Source: Streptomyces sp. ADI96-02 (lineage in GTDB: Bacteria > Actinomycetota > Actinomycetes > Streptomycetales > Streptomycetaceae). Taken from it: a DNA stretch of 64,000 bases. The stretch is from NCBI RefSeq assembly GCF_003846185.1, contig NZ_ML123034.1, forward strand, positions 3,601,314 through 3,665,313, read 5' to 3'. Every line of letters begins with the position of its first letter. Positions within the stretch are counted from its first letter, which is position 1. Positions 17,291 to 26,254 of the stretch are shown one piece after another. The position numbers were made by a program, and so were the translations under genes. The notes beneath the pieces were generated by a model. It was not told the origin of the DNA and made no database searches. It saw only the letters and a list, made by a program, of their open reading frames with translations.

Positions 17291-18052
17291 CTACTTCTTC
17301 TTGCCCTGGTTCTTCACGGCCTCGATGGCCGCCTTCGCCGCGTCCGGGTCGAGGTACGTGCCGCCCGGCTTCAGCGGCTTGAAGTCCGCGTCGAGTTCGT
17401 ACGACAGCGGGATGCCCGTCGGGATGTTGAGGCCCGAGATGTCCTCGTCCGAGATGCCGTCCAGGTGCTTCACCAGACCGCGCAGGCTGTTGCCGTGCGC
17501 GGCGACCAGGACCGTGCGGCCGGTCAGGAGGTCCGGGACGATGGCGTCGAACCAGTACGGCAGCATGCGGACGACGACGTCCTTCAGGCACTCCGTGGCC
17601 GGGCGCAGCTCCGGCGGGAGGGTCGCGTAGCGCGGGTCGTCGAACTGTGAGAACTCCGCGTCGCGGTCAAGCGCCGGCGGCGGGGTGTCGTACGAGCGGC
17701 GCCAGAGCATGAACTGCTCCTCGCCGAACTCCGCGAGCGTCTGGGCCTTGTCCTTGCCCTGGAGCGCACCGTAGTGGCGCTCGTTCAGACGCCACGAGCG
17801 GCGGACCGGGATCCACAGGCGGTCCGCGGACTCCAGGGCCAGCTGCGCGGTGCGGATCGCGCGGCGCTGGAGGGAGGTGTGCAGGACGTCGGGGAGCAGA
17901 CCGGCGTCCTTGAGCAGCTCACCGCCGCGGACTGCTTCCTTCTCGCCCTTTTCGGTGAGGTTGACGTCCACCCAGCCGGTGAACAGGTTCTTCGCGTTCC
18001 ATTCGCTCTCGCCGTGGCGGAGGAGGATCAGCTTGTACGGTGCGTCGGCCAT
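17291..18052 (-). CDS. gpmA: 2,3-bisphosphoglycerate-dependent phosphoglycerate mutase
   Basis: 253 residues from ATG at 18052. The enzyme interconverts 3- and 2-phosphoglycerate in glycolysis. [10 protein letters not shown] carries the phospho-histidine, [17 protein letters not shown] and the [10 protein letters not shown] block are diagnostic of the dPGM family, and [17 protein letters not shown] holds the second active-site His. Length is normal. It ends NQGKKK. Core gene; its 3' side faces the mobile-element remnant. Confidence 0.97.
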   Translation of the reverse strand: MADAPYKLILLRHGESEWNAKNLFTGWVDVNLTEKGEKEAVRGGELLKDAGLLPDVLHTSLQRRAIRTAQLALESADRLWIPVRRSWRLNERHYGALQGKDKAQTLAEFGEEQFMLWRRSYDTPPPALDRDAEFSQFDDPRYATLPPELRPATECLKDVVVRMLPYWFDAIVPDLLTGRTVLVAAHGNSLRGLVKHLDGISDEDISGLNIPTGIPLSYELDADFKPLKPGGTYLDPDAAKAAIEAVKNQGKKK

Positions 18053-18284
18053 GGGTCCGAGCGTAATCGAACCCGTACGGCGTCGGCGCGCCCGCCCGCA
18101 GGGCGGACAAGGGACGGGCAGGGGTGCGGGACCGGGGTCGGGCGGGGCGGGGATCGACGGCCGTCGTCAGGCCGGAGCCGGCCCGCGCGGTGCCCGAGCA
18201 GACCCTCTGACGAGTTCCGCGTGGACGGCGCCCGTCCGGAATCGTTTCTCCGGGCGGGCGCCGTCGGCCGTGCGCGCGGTGCGG

Positions 18285-18434
18285 TCAGCTCGAGCAGCCG
18301 CCGCACTGGCACGGGCCGCCGGACTGGCAGCCGCAACTGCAGCCCGAGCCGCATCCGCAGACGCCGAGCACGGTCAGGTGCGCCGCCTCGGTCGAGGTCT
18401 CCCGCTGGGGTTCGGTCGTGGGGGAATCGGCCAT
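18285..18434 (-). CDS. 49-residue cysteine-rich protein (metallothionein-like or peptide precursor)
   Basis: Read directly: ATG at 18434 with GAGGAGG 6 bp upstream, stop TGA at 18285. The N-terminal 25 residues (MADSPTTEPQRETSTEAAHL...) have no Cys; the C-terminal 24 hold eight, at 26, 28, 32, 34, 36, 42, 44 and 47, as CGCGSGCSCGCQ then PCQCGGCSS. CxC pairs separated by Gly are the pattern of metal-thiolate cluster proteins; the leader-plus-Cys-core split would also suit a small modified peptide, but no maturation enzyme lies nearby. I believe similar short genes occur near gpmA and phoU in other streptomycetes. Too short for usual gene callers. Confidence 0.75.
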   Translation of the reverse strand: MADSPTTEPQRETSTEAAHLTVLGVCGCGSGCSCGCQSGGPCQCGGCSS

Positions 18435-18879
18435 GGTTCCTCCTCAGGGCGTACGGCAGGGCGGCGGGCGCCTGGTGCGCCGCCGCCTGGGCGACGTACG
18501 AAGGGTCCGTACGCCGGGGACGTACGGCGATGGCGGTCGTCCCCGCCCCATTGCATGCCCGTCCGGGCGGGCGCATCAACGGCGCACGCGCGCAGGGACC
18601 CGTGTGCGACCCGCGTACGCCCGGGTGCGCCGCGCGCGCACGGCGGCCTGGCGTCGGTGGTGACCGCCTTGCCGGTGACGAGCGAGTGCGCCGCGCGCAC
18701 GGCGGCCCCGGCTCCGGTGCTCCGGCGCGCGTGCACGCGGCGGCTCGGCGCGAACGCCCGCGTCCACGGCGGGCGGCGGGGCCCCGCGCGAAAGCCCAAG
18801 GGCACCAAGGGCTCCAAGGGCACCAAGGGCACCATGTGCACGTGGCGTCCCAGTGCCGGAGCCGGGCGGCCGGGGACGG
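18435..18879. other. Gap with repeats, no supported gene
   Basis: 445 bp. It contains a near-copy pair of GTGCGCCGCGCGCACGGCGG about 70 bp apart (around 18630 and 18698) and, at 18798-18833, four 9-bp units AAGGGCACC (second unit AAGGGCTCC). Open frames through it are shadows. Confidence 0.6.
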
Positions 18880-19557
18880 TTACGCGCCCTCCACCGAGGC
18901 CGCCGCCTGGAGCTCGTCCGCGTGTTCGCCTGTCACCAGGTAGACGACGCGCTTGGCGACCGACACCGCGTGGTCGGCGAAGCGCTCGTAGTAACGGCCG
19001 AGGAGCGTCACGTCGACAGCGGTCTCGATGCCGTGCTTCCAGCGGTCGTCCATCAGGTGCTGGAACAGCGTGCGGTGCAGCAGGTCCATCTCGTCGTCGT
19101 CCTGCTCCAACTGGAGCGCCAGGTCGACGTCCTTGGTGATGATGACCTCGGCGGCCTTGGCCATCAGGCGCTGGGCGAGCTGGCCCATCTCCAGGATGGT
19201 GGCGTGCAGGTCGTGCGGCACCGCCGACTGCGGGAAGCGCAGCCGGGCCAGCTTCGCCACGTGCTGGGCGAGGTCGCCGGAGCGCTCCAGGTCGGCGCTC
19301 ATCCGCAGTGAGGTCACCACGATGCGCAGGTCGGTCGCCACCGGCTGCTGGCGGGCGAGGAGCGCGATGGCCCGTGCCTCCAGGTCGTGCTGGAGGTCGT
19401 CGACCTTCTGGTCCGCGGCGATCACGCTCTCCGCGAGCTTCAGATCGGCGTCGAGCATGGACGTGGTGGCCCGTCCGATCGCCGAGCCGACGAGCCGGGC
19501 CATCTCGACCAGGCCTTCTCCGATCGAGTCGAGTTCCTCGTGGTAAGCGTCGCGCAT
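18880..19557 (-). CDS. phoU: PhoU phosphate-signalling accessory protein
   Basis: 225 residues from ATG at 19557 (GGAGAGGGA upstream). The chain is an all-helical pair of PhoU repeats: MRDAYHEELDSIGEGLVEMA, DQKVDDLQHDLEARAI and, in the second half, ETAVDVTLLGRYYERFADHAV with the conserved metal-binding E-R-x-x-D-H type motif. PhoU modulates the PhoR-PhoP switch and phosphate uptake at the membrane. It is divergent from phoR-phoP across a 197-bp region that carries the PHO box, the same arrangement as in S. coelicolor. Confidence 0.95.
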   Translation of the reverse strand: MRDAYHEELDSIGEGLVEMARLVGSAIGRATTSMLDADLKLAESVIAADQKVDDLQHDLEARAIALLARQQPVATDLRIVVTSLRMSADLERSGDLAQHVAKLARLRFPQSAVPHDLHATILEMGQLAQRLMAKAAEVIITKDVDLALQLEQDDDEMDLLHRTLFQHLMDDRWKHGIETAVDVTLLGRYYERFADHAVSVAKRVVYLVTGEHADELQAAASVEGA

Positions 19558-19648
19558 GGAAGTCCCTCTCCAATTCCAAGTGAGGCCGGGGTCTCGGACC
19601 GACCCCCACGGTGCCACGGTGCGGGGGCAACGCGTCCGGATCCGTCCC

Positions 19649-19682
19649 CCTAAGTGAACCGGCTCCGTCCCCTCGGTGAACT
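19649..19682 (-). promoter_or_regulatory. PHO box between phoU and phoRP
   Basis: On the minus strand GTTCACCGAGG and GTTCACTTAGG begin exactly 22 bp apart, that is two 11-bp helical steps with one degenerate unit between. PhoP of streptomycetes binds direct repeats of 11 bp with a GTTCA core, and this bidirectional promoter is a known target. Spacing and core are seen; binding is from family knowledge. Confidence 0.8.
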
Positions 19683-19754
19683 CTGGGCGACGAGTGTTCG
19701 AGATGGCACTCGGACGTCTGGGAGAGTGCCGACGGACCCGCATAACCTTGAAGC

Positions 19755-21017
19755 ATGGACGTGAACGCGGCGGTCGCCGCAGCTGCAGCGATCGCCGGGC
19801 TCTGCACCGGCGTGATCGCCATGCTGGCGTTCCGCTGGAGCGAGCGCGACCTGAAACGGCCCACGCGTACGTCCCTGCGGCCGGACGGCAACGCGGCACT
19901 GCCCCCCGGGGTGGACACGGTCCTCTCCGTCCTCAGCTCCTCCGCCGTCGTCCTCGACGAGAGCGACAGCGTCGTGAAGGCCAGCTCCGCCGCCTACGCC
20001 CTGGGCCTGATCAGGGGCGGCCGGCTGTCCGTCGAGCCGATGATGAACATGGCCAGGGACACCCGGCGGGACGGCGAGATACGGCAGGTCGAGCTGGACC
20101 TGCCCCGCCGGGGCACGGGCCGGGGCGAGGCGCTGGCGGTCTCCGCCCGGGTCGCGCCGCTGGGCTCGCGCCTGGTGCTGCTGCTGGTCGAGGACCTGAC
20201 CGAGGCCCGCCGCATAGAGGCGGTACGGCGCGACTTCGTCGCCAACGTCAGCCACGAGCTCAAGACCCCCACCGGAGCGCTCTCGCTGCTCTCCGAGGCG
20301 GTCATGGACGCCTCCGACGACCCGGAGGCCGTGGAGCGGTTCGCCGGACGGATGCAGATCGAGGCGACCCGGCTGACCAACCTCGTACAGGAGCTGATCG
20401 ACCTCTCCCGGGTGCAGAACGACGACCCGCTGGAGGACGCCGAGCCCGTCAAGGTGGAGGTGCTGGTCGCCGAGGCGATCGACCGTTGCCGCCAGCAGGC
20501 GACCGCGAAGCAGATCACCATGGCCTCCGGCGGCGCCGAGGAACTCACGGTCTGGGGGAACCGTGGCCAGCTCGTCGGGGCGCTGGGCAACCTCGTCGAG
20601 AACGCCGTCAACTACAGCCCTCCCCGTACCCGCGTCGGCATCGCGGCCCGCCGCACCGCCGCCCCCGGCGGGGACCTGATCGAGATCGCCGTGACCGACC
20701 AGGGCATCGGCATCTCGGAGAAGGACCGCGAACGGGTCTTCGAACGGTTCTACCGCGTCGACCCGGCCCGCTCACGGGCCACCGGTGGCACCGGTCTCGG
20801 CCTCGCCATCGTCAAGCACGTGGCCGCCTCGCACGGCGGGGAGGTCACGGTCTGGAGCTCCGAGGGTCAGGGCTCCACCTTCACCCTGCGGCTGCCCGAG
20901 TCGGGCGTCGCGAGGGAGCGCACCACCGGCGGACCGCTTATCGTCAACGGCGACGACGCGGGACCGTACGAGACCGACACCTATGACCACTTTCCCGCCC
21001 CGGAGGCTCTTCCGTGA
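19755..21017 (+). CDS. phoR: Phosphate sensor histidine kinase PhoR (SenX3-like)
   Basis: 420 residues from ATG at 19755. One N-terminal membrane helix (about 7-26) is followed by a PAS-like region (residues 50-150), then HisKA with NVSHELKTPTG, phospho-acceptor His167, and HATPase motifs NLVENAVNYS, TDQGIGISEKD, GGTGLGLAIVKH. It autophosphorylates under phosphate limitation and passes phosphate to PhoP. The stop overlaps the phoP GTG by four bases (GTGA), so translation is coupled. A single membrane helix without large sensor domain is normal for this group. Confidence 0.95.
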   Translation: MDVNAAVAAAAAIAGLCTGVIAMLAFRWSERDLKRPTRTSLRPDGNAALPPGVDTVLSVLSSSAVVLDESDSVVKASSAAYALGLIRGGRLSVEPMMNMARDTRRDGEIRQVELDLPRRGTGRGEALAVSARVAPLGSRLVLLLVEDLTEARRIEAVRRDFVANVSHELKTPTGALSLLSEAVMDASDDPEAVERFAGRMQIEATRLTNLVQELIDLSRVQNDDPLEDAEPVKVEVLVAEAIDRCRQQATAKQITMASGGAEELTVWGNRGQLVGALGNLVENAVNYSPPRTRVGIAARRTAAPGGDLIEIAVTDQGIGISEKDRERVFERFYRVDPARSRATGGTGLGLAIVKHVAASHGGEVTVWSSEGQGSTFTLRLPESGVARERTTGGPLIVNGDDAGPYETDTYDHFPAPEALP

Positions 21018-21694
21018 CCCGAGTGCTTGTCGTCGAGGATGAGGAATCCTTCAGCGACGCCCTGTCCTACATGCTGCGCAAGGAGGGGTTCGAGGTCGCC
21101 ATCGCGGCGACCGGCCCCGACGGTCTGGACGAGTTCGAGCGCAACGGCGCCGATCTCGTGCTGCTCGACCTGATGCTCCCGGGCCTGCCCGGCACGGAGG
21201 TCTGCCGGCAGCTGCGCAACCGCTCCAACGTTCCGGTGATCATGGTCACCGCCAAGGACAGTGAGATCGACAAGGTCGTCGGACTGGAAATAGGAGCCGA
21301 CGACTACGTGACCAAGCCCTTCTCGTCCCGCGAGCTGGTGGCCCGTATCCGTGCCGTCCTGCGCCGCCGCGGCGAACCGGAGGAGGTCACTCCGGCCGCC
21401 CTGGAGGCGGGCCCGGTCCGGATGGACGTGGACCGGCACGTCGTCACGGTCTCCGGGGGCAAGGTCGACCTCCCGCTCAAGGAGTTCGACCTGCTGGAGA
21501 TGCTGCTGCGCAACGCGGGCCGCGTGCTGACCCGGATGCAGCTCATCGACCGGGTCTGGGGCGCGGACTACGTGGGCGACACCAAGACCCTCGACGTCCA
21601 CGTCAAGCGGCTGCGGGCCAAGATCGAGCCCGATCCCGGCGCGCCGCGCTACCTCGTCACCGTGCGCGGTCTGGGGTACAAGTTCGAGCCGTAG
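21014..21694 (+). CDS. phoP: Phosphate response regulator PhoP (RegX3-like)
   Basis: 226 residues from GTG at 21014. Receiver domain TRVLVVEDEESFSDAL, phospho-acceptor Asp52 in LVLLDLMLPG, then VTAKD and YVTKPFSSRELV; the C-terminal OmpR-type winged helix contains LPLKEFDLLEMLLRN, TRMQLIDRVWG and TKTLDVHVKRLR. It activates pst, pho and own-operon promoters by binding PHO boxes and represses antibiotic production genes when phosphate is low. Confidence 0.96.
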   Translation: MTRVLVVEDEESFSDALSYMLRKEGFEVAIAATGPDGLDEFERNGADLVLLDLMLPGLPGTEVCRQLRNRSNVPVIMVTAKDSEIDKVVGLEIGADDYVTKPFSSRELVARIRAVLRRRGEPEEVTPAALEAGPVRMDVDRHVVTVSGGKVDLPLKEFDLLEMLLRNAGRVLTRMQLIDRVWGADYVGDTKTLDVHVKRLRAKIEPDPGAPRYLVTVRGLGYKFEP

Positions 21695-21760
21695 GCCGGG
21701 CCCCGGTCCAGCGGTAGGCCGTCCCGCGCGACGGCGGTCGCGGCGGGCCGGTGAAGCGGA

Positions 21761-21814
21761 ACGCGCGAAGGGGCGCCCCCCGGGACCAGCCCGGGGAGGC
21801 GCCCCTTCGCGCGT
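21761..21814. terminator. Strong bidirectional terminator after phoP
   Basis: A 17-bp perfect stem (ACGCGCGAAGGGGCGCC at 21761-21777 with its complement at 21798-21814), extended inward by CCCCGGG pairing, lies between the converging phoP and lipoprotein genes. Confidence 0.85.
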
Positions 21815-21833
21815 CGCGTGCGCGCGTACGGCG

Positions 21834-22550
21834 TCAGCCGGCGGCGGGGTCCGTGGTGGCGCCCTCCGTCGTGCCGTTCACCGGGTCCGTCCCGGCGGCC
21901 GGGTCCGTGCCCTCGCCCGAGGCGCCGGAGGACGTCTCGCCCGCGGTCTCGCCCGTCTCGCCCGGCGTACCCGTCGCGTCGCCGGAGGCGGACGCCGACG
22001 GCGTCACGCTCGGCTGCGGCGCGGGAGCGACGGGCAGCGCGCTGGGGCCGAAGTCCTTGAAGAAGCTGCTCGCCGGGACGACGGCGGCGCCGAGGCCCAC
22101 GTCACCGGTGCGGCTCAGCTTGAAGACGACCTGCTGGACGTCGCCGTCGCGCGCGGCCTCGCTGCCGTTCTCGATGACGGCGGACGCGTTGCCCTTGCCG
22201 CCGATGAGGACCTGGCCGCCGGCCGGGACCACGACGGGCCCGTTGCCCTCGGCGGCCCGCAGCTTCACCCGGAGGTCCGTGCCGGGCAGCGTGACGGCCT
22301 CCAGCACCTCGCGCTCGGTGCCGTCGTTGAACAGCATCGCGGAGACCACGGCGGGGCCCGGGGCGTCCTGCTCGGGCTGCGTGATGACGTTGACGTTCTG
22401 GACCTTGATGGTGCCGACCGAGGTGGCCGCGTTGTCCGGCCTGATCTGGAGCGTCTCCGCGTTGTTGCCCGCGGCGCAGGCGGACAGCGAGACGATCGAG
22501 AACGCGGTGGCGGTGGCGGCGAGGGCGCCGTGTCGAAGGCTGCGGCTCAC
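21834..22550 (-). CDS. LpqE-like lipoprotein
   Basis: 238 residues from GTG at 22550 (GGAG about 11 bp upstream). Signal peptide with lipobox LSAC; mature Cys25. The body has alternating strands (IKVQNVNVITQPEQDAPGPA, VSAMLFNDGTEREVLEAV, GGQVLIGGKGNASAVI) like a beta-sandwich of the PCuAC/LpqE type, then a Pro/Ser/Thr/Gly tail. In Mycobacterium tuberculosis lpqE lies beside carD, ispD, ispF and cysS, the same order as here, which supports orthology. A role in envelope copper or stress handling has been suggested for LpqE-type proteins; none is shown by sequence alone. Confidence 0.7.
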   Translation of the reverse strand: MSRSLRHGALAATATAFSIVSLSACAAGNNAETLQIRPDNAATSVGTIKVQNVNVITQPEQDAPGPAVVSAMLFNDGTEREVLEAVTLPGTDLRVKLRAAEGNGPVVVPAGGQVLIGGKGNASAVIENGSEAARDGDVQQVVFKLSRTGDVGLGAAVVPASSFFKDFGPSALPVAPAPQPSVTPSASASGDATGTPGETGETAGETSSGASGEGTDPAAGTDPVNGTTEGATTDPAAG

Positions 22551-23252
22551 GGCGGCGGCAACTCCTTGAACGATCGGACTTCGGACTTCGGGCGTCGGGC
22601 ATTCAGCGGTGGGGCTGGTTGCTCTGTTACGTCGTGCTGGGTCACCCCGGGGCGGGTCCGGTGGGAAGGAGCGACGTAAAGCCGCCCTAAGGGTGTGTCA
22701 GCGGCCTTAGGCTACCGAGCCGCGAGTCCCGCCCCGCACCCGACCCGCCCCTCAGGGGTGTCCGGGCCGTCCCGGGGGTCCGCCGTGTGCGACGCGCCGG
22801 GGTGACGGACGATGTCGGCGGGCTCGTGCCCCCGCCGGGGCGGAGCCCGCCCTGTCCCGTTCACATAATCGGTGTGATCAATTCTTTCGGCCGTGGCGCA
22901 TTATCTGCGGAAAGGCCGGTGCGACGGGGCCGTCTTGATCAATTTCATTGGGCGGCCACTTACCTCGTACGGGTGATCGATCTCCGAACGGAGTACAGAA
23001 AGTTCACCATCTGGAACCCGACAAAACGGGACTTTCAGCCTCTTCTGTGAGGCTTCCGGACTGTGTGACGAGGGCGTTTCGCTCCGGTCGTACAGCGGCT
23101 CCGACCTGCGAATACCGTCTTCCGGAAGCCTTCCGCAGCACGTTCGTATCGCTGTTGTCAAGCCCCGAGATATGCCCTGACCTGCGAAAACGCCATTCAG
23201 GAGATGCGGTTCTCGTGTTACTCTGGATAGCCACGGAAGGGGTACCTGTCAC
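22551..23252. other. Long AT-richer leader region of carD
   Basis: 702 bp without a supported gene. It contains a 7-bp inverted repeat CCTAAGG/CCTTAGG (about 22688-22713) and, from about 22850, the lowest-GC DNA of this section, where the carD promoter must lie; a possible -10, TACTCT, is near 23220. Short open frames here lack ribosome sites. Confidence 0.5.
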
Positions 23253-23735
23253 ATGACGTTCAAGGTTGGCGACACCGTGGTCTATCCCCATCACGGGGCC
23301 GCGCTGATCGAGGCTATCGAAACTCGCCAGATCAAAGGCGTGGACAAGACCTACTTGGTGCTCAAGGTCGCCCAGGGCGACTTGACGGTTCGTGTGCCGG
23401 CGGACAATGCGGAGTTCGTGGGCGTGCGCGACGTGGTCGGGCAGGACGGGCTGGACCGGGTCTTCGAGGTGCTGCGCGCGCCGTACGCCGAAGAGCCGAC
23501 GAACTGGTCCCGTCGCTACAAGGCAAATCTCGAGAAGCTCGCCTCCGGCGATGTCATCAAGGTCGCTGAAGTCGTGCGTGACCTGTGGCGTCGTGAGCGC
23601 GAGCGCGGTCTCTCCGCCGGAGAGAAGCGCATGCTCGCCAAGGCCCGCCAGATCCTGGTGAGCGAGCTCGCCCTCGCGGAGAACACGAACGAGGACAAGG
23701 CCGAGGCTCTGCTCGACGAGGTCCTCGCGTCCTGA
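23253..23735 (+). CDS. carD: CarD transcription factor, RNA polymerase-binding
   Basis: 160 residues from ATG at 23253, preceded by GGAAGGGG. The N-terminal Tudor-like RNA polymerase interaction domain begins [20 protein letters not shown] and the C-terminal helical domain holds the DNA-contacting [16 protein letters not shown] and [20 protein letters not shown]. It stabilises open complexes at rRNA and many housekeeping promoters and is essential in mycobacteria. Length matches the family. Confidence 0.96.
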   Translation: MTFKVGDTVVYPHHGAALIEAIETRQIKGVDKTYLVLKVAQGDLTVRVPADNAEFVGVRDVVGQDGLDRVFEVLRAPYAEEPTNWSRRYKANLEKLASGDVIKVAEVVRDLWRRERERGLSAGEKRMLAKARQILVSELALAENTNEDKAEALLDEVLAS

Positions 23736-23872
23736 GCCGGATCGCACCGGTCGCAAGAATGTGCCGCGGTGCCCGCTGACCAGCCGTTTCCACGCTGCGT
23801 CGTCGGGCGCTGCGGCATGTTCGGACCAGGTGCCGAGCAGCTCGAACCGCGGCGTCCGGTCTCCGGTCGCCG

Positions 23873-23937
23873 CTGCTCGCGGATAAGGCCCCCTGATCAC
23901 GGGTGCTGCTCGCGGGTAGGGCCCCTGATCACGGGTG
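23873..23937. repeat. 33-bp tandem repeat with TGATCA core between carD and ispD
   Basis: Unit 1 (23873-23905) and unit 2 (23906-23937) share CTGCTCGCGG, a short variable part and CCCCTGATCACGGGTG. The centre TGATCA is palindromic. The 446-bp gap 23736-24181 otherwise holds no gene; the repeat may be a duplicated binding site or a slippage product. Confidence 0.8.
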
Positions 23938-24181
23938 TGGTTCTGCCACGCGCCTTCGCTTCTTCTGTTGTCCGGTCCTCTGTCGTCCGGCTGCTCTGCG
24001 CGGTCCCCGGTGGTCGCTCCTCGCGATCCCGGTGCCGCTGTGAACGGGTCAGCGCGCCTCTGCCCGACCCGGGTGTCACGGAAGGGGGCCCGGATCGAGC
24101 CAAGGCGTCAGCCCGACTCGCTGGGCCCCTACCCATGTCCGCCGTGGAAACAAACCCCGCCGAACCTTCGGAGTGCGACCG

Positions 24182-24949
24182 ATGTCATCGATGCCACCAC
24201 CGTCCGGTCGACCGGGCCCCCTCCGTACCGCCGCGGTGATTCCCGCGGCCGGCCGGGGCGTGCGCCTGGGGCCGGGAGCGCCCAAGGCCCTGAGAGCGCT
24301 CGGCGGCACACCCATGCTGATCCACGCCGTGCGCGCCATGGCCGCCTCCCGGGCCGTCTCGCTCGTCGTGGTGGTCGCCCCGCCGGACGGCGCGCCCGAG
24401 GTGAAGAACCTCCTGGACGCGCACGCGCTGCCCGAGCGCACCGACTACCTGGTGGTCCCCGGCGGCGACACGCGGCAGGAGTCGGTGGGCCTCGGCCTGG
24501 ACGCGCTGCCCGCGGACGTCTCCGTGGTGCTGGTCCACGACGCCGCCCGGCCGCTGGTGCCGGTCGACACGGTGGACGCGGTCATCGGGGCCGTACGGGA
24601 CGGGGCTCCGGCCGTCGTACCCGCGCTGCCGCTCGCGGACACCGTCAAGGAGGTCGAGCCCGCCGCCGTGCCCGGCGAGCCGGAGCCGGTGCGCGCCACG
24701 CCCGTACGGGCCCGGCTGCGCGCGGTGCAGACGCCGCAGGGGTTCGACCGGGACACGCTGGTGCGGGCGCACGCCGAGGTGGCGCTCGACGGCGAGGGCG
24801 CCACGGACGACGCCGGCATGGTGGAACGGCTCGGGACGCCGGTCGTCGTCGTCCCAGGCCACGAGGAGGCGTTCAAGGTGACCCGGCCGCTCGACCTGGT
24901 GCTGGCCGAGGCGGTACTCGCCCGCAGGAGGGCCCACGATGGCTTCTGA
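24182..24949 (+). CDS. ispD: 2-C-methyl-D-erythritol 4-phosphate cytidylyltransferase
   Basis: 255 residues from ATG at 24182 with GGAG 8 bp upstream; a GTG at 24173 is the alternative. IspD makes CDP-methylerythritol in the MEP route to isoprenoids. The CTP-binding [45 protein letters not shown], and [10 protein letters not shown] are canonical. It overlaps ispF by 11 bp, so the two are translationally coupled. Confidence 0.95.
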   Translation: MSSMPPPSGRPGPLRTAAVIPAAGRGVRLGPGAPKALRALGGTPMLIHAVRAMAASRAVSLVVVVAPPDGAPEVKNLLDAHALPERTDYLVVPGGDTRQESVGLGLDALPADVSVVLVHDAARPLVPVDTVDAVIGAVRDGAPAVVPALPLADTVKEVEPAAVPGEPEPVRATPVRARLRAVQTPQGFDRDTLVRAHAEVALDGEGATDDAGMVERLGTPVVVVPGHEEAFKVTRPLDLVLAEAVLARRRAHDGF

Positions 24950-25472
24950 GAACCCCGCGGCCTCCGCCGCCGCCCCCGCCGTCCCGCCCGCCCCCGTCAT
25001 CCCGCTCGTCGGCATCGGCACCGACATCCACGCGTTCGAGGAGGGCCGCGAGCTGTGGTGCGCGGGCCTGAAGTGGGAGGGCGAGGGTCCCGGGCTGGCC
25101 GGGCACTCGGACGCCGACGTCGTGGCGCACGCCGCGTGCAACGCGCTCTTCTCCGCCGCCGGCCTCGGCGACCTCGGGCAGCACTTCGGCACCGGCCGGC
25201 CCGAGTGGTCCGGCGCCGCCGGGATCACCCTGCTCACCGAGGCCGCCCGGATCGTCCGCTCCGCCGGGTACGAGATCGGGAACGTCGCGGTCCAGGTGGT
25301 CGGAGCGCGGCCGAAGATCGGCAAGCGGCGCGACGAGGCGCAGAAGGTGCTGTCCGCCGCGGTGGGCGCACCGGTCTCGCTCTCGGCCGCCACCTCCGAC
25401 GGGCTCGGCTTCACCGGCCGCGGCGAGGGCGTCGCCGGCATCGCGACCGCTCTCGTCTACCGCGCCCGCTGA
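24939..25472 (+). CDS. ispF: 2-C-methyl-D-erythritol 2,4-cyclodiphosphate synthase
   Basis: 177 residues from ATG at 24939. After an Ala/Pro-rich 20-residue extension the fold begins [13 protein letters not shown] (metal ligands Asp and His), [21 protein letters not shown] provides the third ligand, and [18 protein letters not shown] closes the active site. It cyclises CDP-ME-2-phosphate in the MEP pathway. The stop codon starts a set of degenerate tandem repeats. Confidence 0.95.
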   Translation: MASENPAASAAAPAVPPAPVIPLVGIGTDIHAFEEGRELWCAGLKWEGEGPGLAGHSDADVVAHAACNALFSAAGLGDLGQHFGTGRPEWSGAAGITLLTEAARIVRSAGYEIGNVAVQVVGARPKIGKRRDEAQKVLSAAVGAPVSLSAATSDGLGFTGRGEGVAGIATALVYRAR

Positions 25473-25580
25473 ACCGCCTCCACCGCGCCGCGCCCCGCTG
25501 AAGTCGTCTCCACCTCGCCTCACCGCGCCCCGCTGACGTCGTCTCCACCGCGCCCCGCCTCGCCGAACCCGCCTCCACCA
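25461..25580. repeat. Imperfect repeats spanning the ispF stop codon
   Basis: The ispF end CGCGCCCGCTGA (25461-25472) is echoed as CGCGCCCCGCTGA at 25489 and 25524, the latter two each followed by an identical GTCGTCTCCACC block at 35-bp spacing, and a fourth, weaker copy at 25549. Confidence 0.8.
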
Positions 25581-25714
25581 CGCGTGGGACAGGCCGGCGT
25601 ACGCGGCGGGGCCGGTCACCCTCCCGGCGGCACGTACCGGGAAGCAGAACGGGGATCGCGCGGTTACGGGGTAGAAGATCAGAACCACCCGCAGTCACCA
25701 GGAGGACGTACGTC

Positions 25715-26119
25715 ATGACCGCCGCACTCTCCAACGAGCTGAAGAACCTGCTCGACACCCCGGTCTTCGTCAACATCGCCACCATCCAGCCCGACGGCAG
25801 CCCGCAGGTCTCCCCGGTCTGGGTGGCACGCGACGGCGAGGACGTGCTCATCTCCACCACGGTCGGCCGCCGCAAGGAGAAGAACCTCCGCCGCGACCCG
25901 CGCGTCACCGTCGTCGTCCAGCCCTTCGACCAGCCGTACACGTACGCCGAGATCCGCGGCGAGGCGCGGCTGACCACCGAGGGCGGGCAGGAGCTGATCG
26001 ACCGGCTCTCCGTGAAGTACACCGGCAAGTCGTACGCCGAGTTCAACCCGAGCGCCGGCCAGGACGGCGACCGAGTGGTCGTGCGGATCACGCCGCGCAA
26101 GGTCGTCGGAAGCCTCTGA
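25715..26119 (+). CDS. PPOX-class F420-dependent oxidoreductase (pyridoxamine oxidase fold)
   Basis: 134 residues from ATG at 25715 (AGGAGG upstream). The split-barrel flavin fold is evident: LLDTPVFVNIATIQPDGSPQ, VSPVWVARDGEDVLISTT, GRRKEKNLRRDPRVTVVV and the C-terminal VVVRITPRKVVG. Family members use F420H2 or FMN; the RRKEKNLRR basic stretch fits phosphate binding of F420. The physiological substrate is unknown. Confidence 0.85.
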   Translation: MTAALSNELKNLLDTPVFVNIATIQPDGSPQVSPVWVARDGEDVLISTTVGRRKEKNLRRDPRVTVVVQPFDQPYTYAEIRGEARLTTEGGQELIDRLSVKYTGKSYAEFNPSAGQDGDRVVVRITPRKVVGSL

Positions 26120-26196
26120 GGGCGTGGCCGGGCCCGCCCGGAGGGCTTTCCGGCCGCCTCGCTCACCGTCCGGGCCCGGCCCGCACCGGAGAAGCC

Positions 26197-26226
26197 GCCC
26201 CGCGATTCCCCGAGGGGTCGCGGGGC
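26197..26226. terminator. Hairpin before cysS
   Basis: GCCCCGCGA (26197-26205) pairs with TCGCGGGGC (26218-26226), with a further CCCC/GGGG inside. It ends 28 bp before the cysS start, so it probably terminates the oxidoreductase transcript, but an effect on cysS leader RNA is possible. Confidence 0.65.
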
Positions 26227-26254
26227 ACTGGTGCGGGCCTACTACCCTTGAGGG

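Noticed and set aside
18798-18833. Collagen-like GTKGSK coding repeat
   Set aside because: It lies in a frame without start or ribosome site; treated as a 9-bp DNA repeat only.
22948-23256. 102-codon frame upstream of carD
   Set aside because: No ribosome site, composition not protein-like, covers the carD promoter region.
26160-26254. T-box or leader control of cysS
   Set aside because: Only a simple hairpin is present; no specifier loop or T-box sequence.
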